Part shown: in pieces, positions 46,154 to 55,717 of the stretch | Numbering within the stretch: the first letter of the stretch is position 1 | How the letters are laid out: the number at the start of each line of letters is the position of its first letter | Assembly (NCBI RefSeq): GCF_024464655.1 | Contig: NZ_JANHAV010000010.1 | Location: forward strand, 51,482-115,481 | Source of the DNA: Halobellus inordinatus | GTDB taxonomy: Archaea; Halobacteriota; Halobacteria; Halobacteriales; Haloferacaceae | Length of the DNA: 64,000 bases | Direction of reading: 5' to 3' | Position numbers and translations under genes: made by a program | The notes under the pieces: generated by a model | Database searches by the model: none | Told to the model about the DNA's origin: nothing | Seen by the model: only the letters and a program-made list of their open reading frames with translations

Positions 46154-49100
46154 GTTTCAGACGGACCCCTTGTGGGGTCGAAGCTGGACCTGAAACACGG
46201 CGAAGTAGTGATTTGGCTGCGTTTCAGACGGACCCCTTGTGGGGTCGAAGCCATTAATCCGCACGCGGTCGCCCGGCCCGACGACGCGTTTCAGACGGAC
46301 CCCTTGTGGGGTCGAAGCCTCGAACTCGAACCGACGCCGAAACTCCTCGATGGTTTCAGACGGACCCCTTGTGGGGTCGAAGCAACTCTGCAGATTTATA
46401 GATGAGAATGGATGGAACGTTTCAGACGGACCCCTTGTGGGGTCGAAGCAGGAGTATCTTGCCGAGCGAGAGGAGGTTGAACCAGAGTTTCAGACGGACC
46501 CCTTGTGGGGTCGAAGCGGTGCGTGTACGTCTCCGATATTCGATCCGAGCCGAGGTTTCAGACGGACCCCTTGTGGGGTCGAAGCAAGCGTGGAATCAAC
46601 TCCGCGCAAGAATCCGCCCAGTTTCAGACGGACCCCTTGTGGGGTCGAAGCGATGCAGGGAGTGTGAGGGAAACGATGAGTAATCCAGTTTCAGACGGAC
46701 CCCTTGTGGGGTCGAAGCCGTGAGCCGCTCCTCTGGGAGGAACACGCGCGCGAGTTTCAGACGGACCCCTTGTGGGGTCGAAGCCCAGGCCCGGAGAACA
46801 GAATCGCGCTGCTGTATCAGTTTCAGACGGACCCCTTGTGGGGTCGAAGCTGCCGGCACGCCGGCCTTCGACGCCCAGTTTTGAATCGTTTCAGACGGAC
46901 CCCTTGTGGGGTCGAAGCGCGGGAATTTAGGCCGTGAACTAACCAAAGCGATGGAAGTTTCAGACGGACCCCTTGTGGGGTCGAAGCTAGTATCTCTGCA
47001 GCTCTATCGGCATCGTCTTTGCGTTTCAGACGGACCCCTTGTGGGGTCGAAGCTTGCACCCCCGTCGACTCGCCGCCGCCGAAGTCAGCGTTTCAGACGG
47101 ACCCCTTGTGGGGTCGAAGCCCAACTCAACAAATGCCGGCAGAAGGTCGATTAAGGGTTTCAGACGGACCCCTTGTGGGGTCGAAGCGGCCTCTATGCCC
47201 GAGGGTTGGCGGCGGCACATCCGTTTCAGACGGACCCCTTGTGGGGTCGAAGCGGTCCACCCAATGCTTCCTGACGGTGTTTCCATCGCGTTTCAGACGG
47301 ACCCCTTGTGGGGTCGAAGCCGCACCTGCAACTCCGAGGGCGTCGCCTCCAGGCGGGTTTCAGACGGACCCCTTGTGGGGTCGAAGCTGCGGCGTCGGCG
47401 CCGTCGGGATGGCCGTCGATCTCGTTTCAGACGGACCCCTTGTGGGGTCGAAGCAGTACGGAGTGGTGTGATGTCCCGACTCCTCACCGGTTTCAGACGG
47501 ACCCCTTGTGGGGTCGAAGCGTATCCGTCACTACGGTTTGTGCGAGATTACCAGACGGTTTCAGACGGACCCCTTGTGGGGTCGAAGCCCCTCCCCATCA
47601 GTTGGTTCAGTATTCCCTCCAACCGGTTTCAGACGGACCCCTTGTGGGGTCGAAGCCCGAGATAGAGACGCCCTTCTTTGTCTACGCTAGACTTGTTTCA
47701 GACGGACCCCTTGTGGGGTCGAAGCGAGGAGAGCGATGACCGGGACAGATCCGGCGCTCGGGTTTCAGACGGACCCCTTGTGGGGTCGAAGCACGCGCGT
47801 GAAGGCGTCAAGAACGGCTGGGAGTGCGGTTTCAGACGGACCCCTTGTGGGGTCGAAGCTCGCAGATGCCAACGGTGTTCGTGGTCATTGCGCTCGTTTC
47901 AGACGGACCCCTTGTGGGGTCGAAGCGAGAACCGCGAGCACGAACTGCAGACGGTCATCTCGTTTCAGACGGACCCCTTGTGGGGTCGAAGCGACCGTGC
48001 GGAGATGTCGCCGGGTGAGTACGAGAACAGTTTCAGACGGACCCCTTGTGGGGTCGAAGCGTGGAGTCGACGCGGTCGGATGTTGCCATCATAGCAGTTT
48101 CAGACGGACCCCTTGTGGGGTCGAAGCCGACGGCCGCCAGCGATTCACGCCCGCCGTCGACGTGTTTCAGACGGACCCCTTGTGGGGTCGAAGCGACGTT
48201 GACCTTCTGTGGGCGGCGGCCGTAGGTGTCGAGTTTCAGACGGACCCCTTGTGGGGTCGAAGCGAGATGCCCATCACCGACGAAGCAATCCGCTTCGGAC
48301 GGTTTCAGACGGACCCCTTGTGGGGTCGAAGCGTCTAATGCTGCTGGCGATCGTGTGGTTCCTGATCGCGTTTCAGACGGACCCCTTGTGGGGTCGAAGC
48401 GCCGCTAAGAGTGATTGCGTCCCTCTCAGGGTCGGGTTTCAGACGGACCCCTTGTGGGGTCGAAGCGGCTATAGCGTCGGCTATCGGGATGCCGAAGAAC
48501 AAAGTTTCAGACGGACCCCTTGTGGGGTCGAAGCGACTAAGCTCCAACTCGTCAATGACCGTTAGGTCGTTGTTTCAGACGGACCCCTTGTGGGGTCGAA
48601 GCGGCTACCTCGCTGACGAGTGGCCGGCGATCGACCTGGTTTCAGACGGACCCCTTGTGGGGTCGAAGCCGTCGTAGTGATAGGATCCGTGGCTGCTCGC
48701 GTTGGTTTCAGACGGACCCCTTGTGGGGTCGAAGCGTGGAGTAGTTTGTCGATCATTCCGACGCACCTTTTGTTTCAGACGGACCCCTTGTGGGGTCGAA
48801 GCGAGGACGTGTCGGGGGCGACCGGCGGCGGTGGCGGGTTTCAGACGGACCCCTTGTGGGGTCGAAGCCAGCGGACGTCGCGGTCGTCGTCGTAGCCGCG
48901 ACACGTTTCAGACGGACCCCTTGTGGGGTCGAAGCGCCCGCACCTCCGTCAACGCCGCAGCGGTGAGCGAGTTTCAGACGGACCCCTTGTGGGGTCGAAG
49001 CTCGCCCTCCAGCGTCTCGGCGTCTTTGAGCAGCCAGTTTCAGACGGACCCCTTGTGGGGTCGAAGCACCTTCGCCACTATGCGGCCTCCTTCGGAGTGT

Positions 49101-51184
49101 GCGTTTCAGACGGACCCCTTGTGGGGTCGAAGCCGGCAGTGTGGGCCGGCGGGTTCGCTGACGTTACTGTTTCAGACGGACCCCTTGTGGGGTCGAAGCC
49201 TGGAAGCCTACGACGCCGAGACGATTCCCGAGGCGCGTTTCAGACGGACCCCTTGTGGGGTCGAAGCATAGTCATCGCGCTATCCGGTTCGCCGTCGTGG
49301 GCCGTTTCAGACGGACCCCTTGTGGGGTCGAAGCAATTGGCCGAACGAGCAGAAGCGTATCTCAAACAAGGTTTCAGACGGACCCCTTGTGGGGTCGAAG
49401 CGAGCGTCTGCTGGCCGCCCCGCATAATCGCCTGTTGTTTCAGACGGACCCCTTGTGGGGTCGAAGCCCGACCGACGTCTCCACCTCGTCGATCGCGACT
49501 TGGTTTCAGACGGACCCCTTGTGGGGTCGAAGCCGCCGGGTGCCGCCGCGGGAGGCCGCCCGCCGACGCGTTTCAGACGGACCCCTTGTGGGGTCGAAGC
49601 CTGTCATTGTCACTGATTATGTTGCTTATCCGTCTGGTTTCAGACGGACCCCTTGTGGGGTCGAAGCCAGTGTGACTTTTCACCGCATCTAAACTAATAA
49701 TCGTTTCAGACGGACCCCTTGTGGGGTCGAAGCCCGGTAGTGAACCCCACCAATCAAAACCTCAATCAAGTTTCAGACGGACCCCTTGTGGGGTCGAAGC
49801 GACGAATCGCCTCGTCGGCCTCGTCGGCCTCCCGGTTTCAGACGGACCCCTTGTGGGGTCGAAGCGACAGTCGTTTCGTCGCCAGTCGTGCTCATAGCGT
49901 GTTTCAGACGGACCCCTTGTGGGGTCGAAGCGGTCATCACCCACGTCCAGGACACGCCGGACATGTTTCAGACGGACCCCTTGTGGGGTCGAAGCGTCAT
50001 TGCCGTCGTTATCGACGTCTGCAGGCGGGAGCGTTTCAGACGGACCCCTTGTGGGGTCGAAGCCGCCTGCGCGACGTGCGTACGGTGAAGGAACTCCCGG
50101 TTTCAGACGGACCCCTTGTGGGGTCGAAGCAGTTCGTCATCGTCGAGGCCGTCTTCTGTTTCGGTGTTTCAGACGGACCCCTTGTGGGGTCGAAGCGTGC
50201 TCTCGGCAGTCGTCGGCCTGACGCTCACGGGAGTTTCAGACGGACCCCTTGTGGGGTCGAAGCCGCCGCGCCAGTAGATCACGCCGAGCAGTCCGATCGG
50301 TTTCAGACGGACCCCTTGTGGGGTCGAAGCGATTCCGACGCTCCAACAGGACTCGCCGAAGTGGTAGTTTCAGACGGACCCCTTGTGGGGTCGAAGCCGC
50401 TTGCGGAAGCGACTTCGTTAAGGCGGTCTAAATGTTTCAGACGGACCCCTTGTGGGGTCGAAGCGGGACTGACACCATTCTCGGCGAGACGGTGCCGGTG
50501 TTTCAGACGGACCCCTTGTGGGGTCGAAGCACGGTCGAACTCGCCGATGGATCTCCAAAAGACCGTTTCAGACGGACCCCTTGTGGGGTCGAAGCCGCAC
50601 CACGCGGGCCTGCTGGGCCTCGATGGCGACGGTTTCAGACGGACCCCTTGTGGGGTCGAAGCACCGCGACGTCGATTACGGCCTTCAGCCTGGTGCCGCG
50701 TTTCAGACGGACCCCTTGTGGGGTCGAAGCCAGCAGCGCAGTCCAGAATCCTACCCAGCCCAAGTGAGTTTCAGACGGACCCCTTGTGGGGTCGAAGCTG
50801 GTACGTCTTGCATATTTTGGACTATCTCCGGCGGGTTTCAGACGGACCCCTTGTGGGGTCGAAGCCGCTGCGAGCGTGACGGGCGTCCCTTGCACGCCGA
50901 GTTTCAGACGGACCCCTTGTGGGGTCGAAGCGAGCAATTCGCGGCCGTGATACAGCGCGATTGCCGGTTTCAGACGGACCCCTTGTGGGGTCGAAGCCAT
51001 CAGCCGGCACGACCACTTCAGGCCGAATGTCGAGTTTCAGACGGACCCCTTGTGGGGTCGAAGCGAATTCAGGAGCCTCCGTGCTTGTGGCCGCGTGATT
51101 TGTTTCAGACGGACCCCTTGTGGGGTCGAAGGGGCCTCGCGGGCCCGCTGGTAGAGCCGCTCGTAGCGGTTTCAGACGGACCCC
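46154..51184 (+). CRISPR. Long type I-B CRISPR array, leader-proximal part
   Basis: I count 75 intact repeats of 31 nt and the 5' half of a 76th (51169-51184), at 64-69 bp intervals, with spacers of 33-38 nt. The repeat begins GTTTCAGACGGACCCC and ends GGGGTCGAAGC, with an internal hairpin GACCCC-TTGT-GGGGTC. It is a haloarchaeal type I-B repeat close to that of Haloferax but 1 nt longer. Repeats 1-74 end in C, repeat 75 (51102) ends in G. Almost no other base varies, so the array looks functional. ORFs seen inside it are just translated repeats. Confidence 0.97.
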
Positions 51185-51258
51185 GAGCGTGTCATAGAAC
51201 TCTTCACACACTATAGTCAGTCTGTTTACTGTTATAATAGGTTATTAGCTTAGAAGTA

Positions 51259-51275
51259 CGTGCACTCAGTGCACG
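51259..51275. promoter_or_regulatory. 17-bp palindrome, left site
   Basis: CGTGCAC-TCA-GTGCACG is a perfect palindrome on the 3' side of the ribbon-helix-helix gene, 15 bp beyond its stop codon. It matches the site at 51513-51529 at every arm base except one. Probably an operator for the encoded protein. Confidence 0.5.
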
Positions 51276-51289
51276 AAGTTTAAAATCAG

Positions 51290-51490
51290 TTAGAGAGTGC
51301 CCTTTCGTTTCCGAATAATGATTTCTCGCACCCGTTCAACGTGGTCCGTCTCGGATTGAACGAACGCTGTGAGGATGGCTTCAACAATCTCGGAGCGACT
51401 GGCTCCGAGATCGTCACACTCAGCGACCAATTCATCCACTTCTCGCACGATTTCCTCGTCAACAGCGACGCCGAACTTCTCTTTCGCCAT
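51290..51490 (-). CDS. Ribbon-helix-helix (CopG-like) DNA-binding protein
   Basis: The product is 66 aa. The start KFGVAVDEEIVREVDELVAE is the beta-strand and first helix, and LGASRSEIVEAILTAFVQSE gives the second helix with the SRSE turn, as in CopG/Arc proteins that bind DNA as dimers. A basic tail (IIIRKRKGTL) follows. It is the only gene of the 404-bp element and is flanked by matching palindromes, so self-regulation is likely. It could also be an antitoxin without a visible toxin, or a protein that helps the element move. Confidence 0.8.
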   Translation of the reverse strand: MAKEKFGVAVDEEIVREVDELVAECDDLGASRSEIVEAILTAFVQSETDHVERVREIIIRKRKGTL

Positions 51491-51512
51491 AGCTAAAACA
51501 ACCTGAGAACAG

Positions 51513-51529
51513 CGTGCACCAAGTGTACG
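51513..51529. promoter_or_regulatory. 17-bp palindrome, right site
   Basis: CGTGCAC-CAA-GTGTACG lies 23-39 nt before the start codon of the ribbon-helix-helix gene, just where an archaeal TATA/BRE region would be. Binding there would block transcription. One arm base differs from a perfect palindrome. Confidence 0.5.
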
Positions 51530-51588
51530 GCGGTTTCAACTTGTCTAAACTGACTCAGGAACTATGTGAACTCTTCTATGACACGCTC

Positions 51589-52077
51589 GGACCCCTTGTG
51601 GGGTCGAAGGTCGGGCGTCTCGTCCTGTCCCATCTGTGGTACGACGGTTTCAGACGGACCCCTTGTGGGGTCGAAGGAAGGACATCAAAAAGGAGGTCCT
51701 GAGTCTCGTCAACGGTTTCAGACGGACCCCTTGTGGGGTCGAAGGTTGAACAGCTCCCAGATCCGGAGTACCGCACAATCGTTTCAGACGGACCCCTTGT
51801 GGGGTCGAAGGTCCGCTTTCGTACGTACAGGTCGGCGACCCCACGGGTTTCAGACGGACCCCTTGTGGGGTCGAAGGGGAGTTGACGCGACTCGGTTCGA
51901 TCCGGTTCTCGATGTTTCAGACGGACCCCTTGTGGGGTCGAAGGGGGAGTCGCACCGCGCTCTCGGAGATTGCGCGCGTAGTTTCAGACGGACCCCTTGT
52001 GGGGTCGAAGGCTCTGGAAGGCCTACTGGTTGGCATCGTACCGCGAGTTTCAGACGGACCCCTTGTGGGGTCGAAGG
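51589..52077 (+). CRISPR. CRISPR array, leader-distal part beyond the insertion
   Basis: This part starts with the 3' half of the split repeat (51589-51610) and continues with 7 intact repeats starting at 51647, 51715, 51781, 51847, 51914, 51981 and 52047. All end GGGGTCGAAGG, with G in place of the C found in repeats 1-74. These are the oldest units. With the proximal part the total is 83 repeats and 82 spacers. The last repeat is followed by 12 bp and then the IS630-family element. Confidence 0.95.
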
Positions 52078-52089
52078 ACTCCCTGCTGA

Positions 52090-53160
52090 TACTATCGGCT
52101 GAAAGTTTTTCAAAGAGATATACGTTGTTCCAATATGGCGTCCCTCGACAACGTCTCTACCGAAGACCTCCGCCAGGTCTTGGCGGAGGTCGAGGGAAAG
52201 AAGCCGTCGCAAAGGCTCATGGCGGCAATCAACTACCTCGAGGAAGACGGTGCGACTCTGGAAGAAGTCGCTGAACGCTATGGATACACTGCTGGCTGGC
52301 TCTCGCGGTGGCTTGATCGACTCGAACGGCTCGCCGATGAGCCGTTCGAGGAGGTTGTCTATGATGAACCACGGGAAGGAAGGCCGTCCGAACTCTCTGA
52401 ACAAGAGTACGACCAGTTCGTTGAGGTACTCCACGACTCACCCGAAGAAGTTGGACTGGACGCGCCCGCGTGGTCTGTTCCATTGGCTCGTCACTATCTC
52501 GCCGAAGAATTCGGCGTTGAGTACTGTGAACGCTATGTCCGCCGATTGATGTCCGAGGCCGGGCTGTCCTGGAAGACAGCCCGGCCAGAGTTCTACAAAT
52601 CCGACGAGAGAGCCCAAGAAGCGTGGCAAGAAGGCTTCAAAAAAAGCGCGACAACTTGGACGACGAATACACGGTCCTGACTATCGATCAGACGCGGCAG
52701 GTACTTTCGACGCTAATCTATGCGTGGTTTCCGGAAGGAGAGCGCCCGTCACTGCCGGTGACGGGCGCGTGGGATAGCATCAAGTTGCTCGGAGCAGTCA
52801 GTGACGGCGGTGAGACGTTCTTCCTGCCGTGTGCAGAGAACTTCAACAGCGACACGACGATTCGTTTACTTGACGCACTCCAGACCGAGTTCGGCGAGAA
52901 AATCTGCGTTGTCCTGGACAACGCCTCGTATTTCACGGCGAATGCAGTGCAGGAGTTCGCCGAAGGTACACCGATCGAACTCTGTTACCTTCCGCGGGGT
53001 TCACCGGAGCTGAACCCCGCGGAAGAGTGCTGGAGACAACTTGATCAGGAACTTGGCAACCGTCTGTTCGATACACTCGACGATCTTCGTGATGCTGCTC
53101 TCTCTGCACTCGACCGGATCAAAATTCCAGATGTTTTTACGTATTTATGTCCGTGAGTAT
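52090..53160 (+). mobile_element. IS630-family insertion sequence at the array end
   Basis: The element is bounded by TA at 52090-52091 and 53159-53160, as expected for the IS630/Tc1 group. Inverted ends inside the TA begin CTATCGGCTGAAAG on the left and CTCACGGACATAAA on the right (other strand). The two overlapping ORFs make one transposase. It landed within the last spacer or trailer, so the true old end of the array is not visible. Confidence 0.7.
52135..53156 (+). CDS. IS630-family transposase, made by -1 frameshift
   Basis: Frame 1 (52135-52680) gives the HTH part: LRQVLAEVEGKKPSQRLMAA, ATLEEVAERYGYTAGWLSRW and APAWSVPLARHYLAEEFGVE. Frame 2, to 53156, gives the DDE catalytic part: TVLTIDQTRQVLSTL (first Asp), KICVVLDNASYFTANAVQEF (second Asp) and SPELNPAEECWRQLDQEL (Glu). 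The frames meet at a run of seven A at 52640-52646. Slipping back one base there changes FKKSATTW into FKKKRDNLDDEY, which joins the domains correctly. All catalytic residues are present, so it may be active. Confidence 0.85.
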
Positions 53161-53162
53161 CA

Positions 53163-53417
53163 ACGGCGCCGACTGTCCGGATCATCATCGAAGACAACGG
53201 CCCGGGGATCCCGCGGAACGAACGGCGAGTTCTTCGAGAAGGGGAGGAAACGTCGCTCTTGCACGGGAACGGGCTCGGCCTCTGAATGGTTTACTGGATC
53301 GTCACTCGTGGCGGCGGGGACATTTCGATCGAGGAGCGCGATTCGCGTGGGACACGCGTAATCCTTCGTCTCCCGCAACAATCAGCAGCAACCCATCACG
53401 ACACCTGCGAGCATTGA
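53163..53417 (+). pseudogene. Remnant of a sensor histidine kinase (HATPase domain)
   Basis: The frame reads TVRIIIEDNGPGIPRNERRV (N and G1 boxes), then SLLHGNGLGL, a TGA where Trp is expected, then MVYWIVTRGGGDISIEERDS and GTRVILRLPQQ. This is the last 80 residues of a haloarchaeal histidine kinase. The 5' end is missing, cut by the IS630-family element or by the CRISPR array. Confidence 0.75.
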
Positions 53418-53508
53418 CGAGCACTCGGACCCCCTGTCACTACCTGACGCTACACAAGGTATGGTAGTCGAACGGCAGTCAGGTTTCCAGCGAGATCAGT
53501 ACCACGGA

Positions 53509-53514
53509 TTATAC
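53509..53514 (+). promoter_or_regulatory. TATA box of the transducer-like pseudogene
   Basis: TTATAC lies 29-34 nt before the ATG at 53543. Confidence 0.45.
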
Positions 53515-53542
53515 ATTAGTGGTAACATATAGTCAGAATACG

Positions 53543-53912
53543 ATGGCTACTTCGGAAGCCGGCTCAACCGCAGACGAAGATTTCTCACAGCAAATCGTCA
53601 ACGGAAAGGAACTCCCCGAAGACGAACTGTGGGACGTCCTCACCAGCAATTTGCGCCAGGTAATGGAATCAACGGGTGCTGCAATGCGGATTGCGGACAA
53701 CGGGGGCGGCAATGCGGATAGCGGACCTCGATTTCAACGTCGTCGTCGAAAACCAGCAGATGAAAGAGCTGGGCGGAGTCGACGCAGAATCAAGTGAGAC
53801 GCTCAACTGCTTCGATCAGTTCTGCAATCCAGAGGTCTGTGGAACGGGTAACTGTACGCTGAAACAAGTCGTCGACGATCAACTCCAGGCTGATATCGCC
53901 AACGAAGTATAG
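53543..53912 (+). pseudogene. Broken PAS/transducer-like gene with a 28-bp duplication
   Basis: The start reads MATSEAGSTADEDFSQQIVN and ELWDVLTSNLRQVMESTGAA. A 28-bp unit beginning CAATGCGGAT is present twice in tandem (53682 and 53710, one base different), which shifts the frame. In the other frame the protein resumes as AAMRIADLDFNVVVENQQMK, ELGGVDAESSETLNCFDQFC and VCGTGNCTLKQVVDD. That is the PAS-like sensor region of haloarchaeal transducers. The gene stops at 53912 with no signalling domain, so it is both frameshifted and truncated. Confidence 0.65.
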
Positions 53913-54105
53913 TGTATATTGGGTCACTCGGTTGTTCTGGGGGGCTAGATCCACTCCATTCCTCAACAGAGACCGATCAGCTCTCACTCACACAGCCACT
54001 AGAAAGTCGAGACGACAGTGAATTTGGCCTACGACTGGCCGGGAGCCCTCCGCCCCGGAGAAGCTCCCTACCTCTATGCGCATCCGACGCTACCCACGAC
54101 GTTTT

Positions 54106-54750
54106 ATGCATTCACCGGAGTCAATACATGTGGACCCTGAATACGTCCGAGACACGTGGACAAACCGGCCAGGTGAATATTCTCCCGCCTACTACGCGTA
54201 CTATGGTTCGGATGAGACGAGTACGTTGATTCACGATATCCTTAGTGGCTACCTGGACCGTGACGCAGCGATCCTCGAGCTGGGATGTGGTTCGGGCCGG
54301 CATCTTGCACACCTCGCCGACCACGGCTTTGAGAATCTCTCGGGTGTCGACATCAATGCCGAGGCATTCGACGTGATGGGGGAGCATTATCCCGGACTCG
54401 CTACAGACGGCACATTTCACTGCAGTCCAATTGAGGATATTATTGAGGACTTCGACGACGGAGAGTTCGACGCGGTCTACACGGTCGAAACGCTCCAGCA
54501 CCTGCATCCCGATGTCGAATGGGTCTTCGAGGAGGTGGCCCGAATCACCGACAACATCCTCATCACGACGGAGACTGAGGAACCAGTTCACGAGTCCCCG
54601 TCGCCCGACATCGACGTGAATTATGTCGACGACGACACCCCTCTATACTACCGGGACTGGAGTCGCATCTTCACCTCGCTGGGGCTCGTTGAAGTTGATA
54701 CGGTTCGTGGTGACAGAGACACCACGCGGACCTTTCGTGCATCCCGCTAA
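54106..54750 (+). CDS. Class I SAM-dependent methyltransferase
   Basis: The product is 214 aa from the ATG at 54106. The SAM-binding motif is AAILELGCGSGRHLAHLADH (near 57), followed by the acidic LSGVDINAEAFDVM and the motif region DAVYTVETLQHLHPDVEWVF. The C-terminal domain has LYYRDWSRIFTSLGLVEV, common in methyltransferases acting on small molecules or glycans. It stands alone between decayed genes and the PAP2 operon. The substrate is unknown. Confidence 0.85.
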   Translation: MHSPESIHVDPEYVRDTWTNRPGEYSPAYYAYYGSDETSTLIHDILSGYLDRDAAILELGCGSGRHLAHLADHGFENLSGVDINAEAFDVMGEHYPGLATDGTFHCSPIEDIIEDFDDGEFDAVYTVETLQHLHPDVEWVFEEVARITDNILITTETEEPVHESPSPDIDVNYVDDDTPLYYRDWSRIFTSLGLVEVDTVRGDRDTTRTFRASR

Positions 54751-54877
54751 CTGGTTGTGCCCGTTCTTCCGCGGTGAGTGAAGACTTGCAAACGTTACTA
54801 TAGACTGACAGCGGCTATCAGAAACAAGTAACGCTGGCGGCTCGATTGAATACGGAGGGGCAACCGTAGCTATGGTC

Positions 54878-55717
54878 TCATAATTGTCGGAGCCGCCGAC
54901 GAATGCGTGGGCGGATTGCGGTTCTGTTTCGGTTACCGTCTACAATTCGTGTAGCTATCGAAACACTGAGGACGGCGAGGACGACACCGCCGATCACATC
55001 GGTTAGCCAGTGGATGCCCAGATACATAGTGGACACCGCAATTAGCGTCGCGAGAACGATCGCTACGCTGTGCCACTGCCCGTACCTGCCACGGAATCGA
55101 TAGGCAATTAGCGCAACAGTCACGGCTAGTGAAGCGTGAAGCGATGGGAACACGTTCGTATTGACGTTCACTTGGCTGGTCAAGAGTTGCGCCTGTGGCC
55201 AGCTCGTATACAGGAGCGATTCAACTAGTTCAGGCATATAATTTCGTGGCCCGTAGGCGACGAACAAGACGTAGCTCCCGAGACCGATCGCGTAATTCAG
55301 ACTGTAGGCGACCAACGTGGTCAGTAGTGGCTTGGTGTCGTGGAAGACGTACAGTACAACGGGGAACGTCAGGATGAACACGTACCCAAAGATGTACGCG
55401 AAACTAAACAGCGCTGTAAGTTCCGGTGTCGCGTACGACTGGAGGGTCGCGACGAACTGTCCCTCGAGCGCGTGAATACGTCCGGTAATGTTCACGCCGA
55501 TGAGCCAGGAAAGTTCCACGCCGGCATCTCGGATGAAGCCGTTCGCGAGTAGCACGATGCCGAATAGCAGCGCTGTTGGAGCAACGTCGCGGGCATTCGT
55601 CTGCGCATCGCTGAGCAGGCTTCGAACATCTCGCACCGGTACGAAGGTGTACAGCCCAATGATGTGCAGGAGTGCGACGACGACGACGACCTGCAGAACG
55701 ACGTGAAGAAGTGTCAT
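54878..55717 (-). CDS. PAP2-family membrane phosphatase
   Basis: The product is 279 aa with about six hydrophobic helices. The PAP2 catalytic motifs are present: YGPRNYMPE (motif 1-like), NVFPSLHASLAVTVALIAYR (motif 2, with catalytic His) and STMYLGIHWLTDVIGG (motif 3). The family hydrolyses lipid phosphates or transfers phosphoinositol head groups in the membrane. It overlaps the upstream solute-binding protein gene by 4 bp (ATGA). Confidence 0.88.
   Translation of the reverse strand: MTLLHVVLQVVVVVALLHIIGLYTFVPVRDVRSLLSDAQTNARDVAPTALLFGIVLLANGFIRDAGVELSWLIGVNITGRIHALEGQFVATLQSYATPELTALFSFAYIFGYVFILTFPVVLYVFHDTKPLLTTLVAYSLNYAIGLGSYVLFVAYGPRNYMPELVESLLYTSWPQAQLLTSQVNVNTNVFPSLHASLAVTVALIAYRFRGRYGQWHSVAIVLATLIAVSTMYLGIHWLTDVIGGVVLAVLSVSIATRIVDGNRNRTAIRPRIRRRLRQL

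Larger units (their letters stand above)
51185..51588. mobile_element. 404-bp element inserted in a CRISPR repeat, carrying an RHH gene
   Basis: The ends are inverted: both begin GAGCGTGTCATAGAA, then three differing bases, then TTCACA. The interrupted repeat is duplicated for 7 bp (GGACCCC at 51178-51184 and 51589-51595), a target duplication. Removing the element and one copy restores a perfect repeat. The element has no transposase; its one gene is a ribbon-helix-helix protein on the minus strand. It is therefore a non-autonomous (MITE-like) element with a cargo gene, presumably mobilised by an IS with matching ends. Confidence 0.85.

Noticed and set aside
51185..51588. Reading the 404-bp segment as a second CRISPR leader between two arrays
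   Set aside because: The repeat on either side is one repeat cut in half with a 7-bp duplication and inverted ends, which is an insertion and not a leader.
46151..52102. Many long ORFs inside the CRISPR array on both strands, with repeated words such as VSDGPLVGSK, FQTDPLWGRS or FRRTPCGVEA
   Set aside because: They are the repeat read in different frames; spacing and content follow the repeat period and not a protein.
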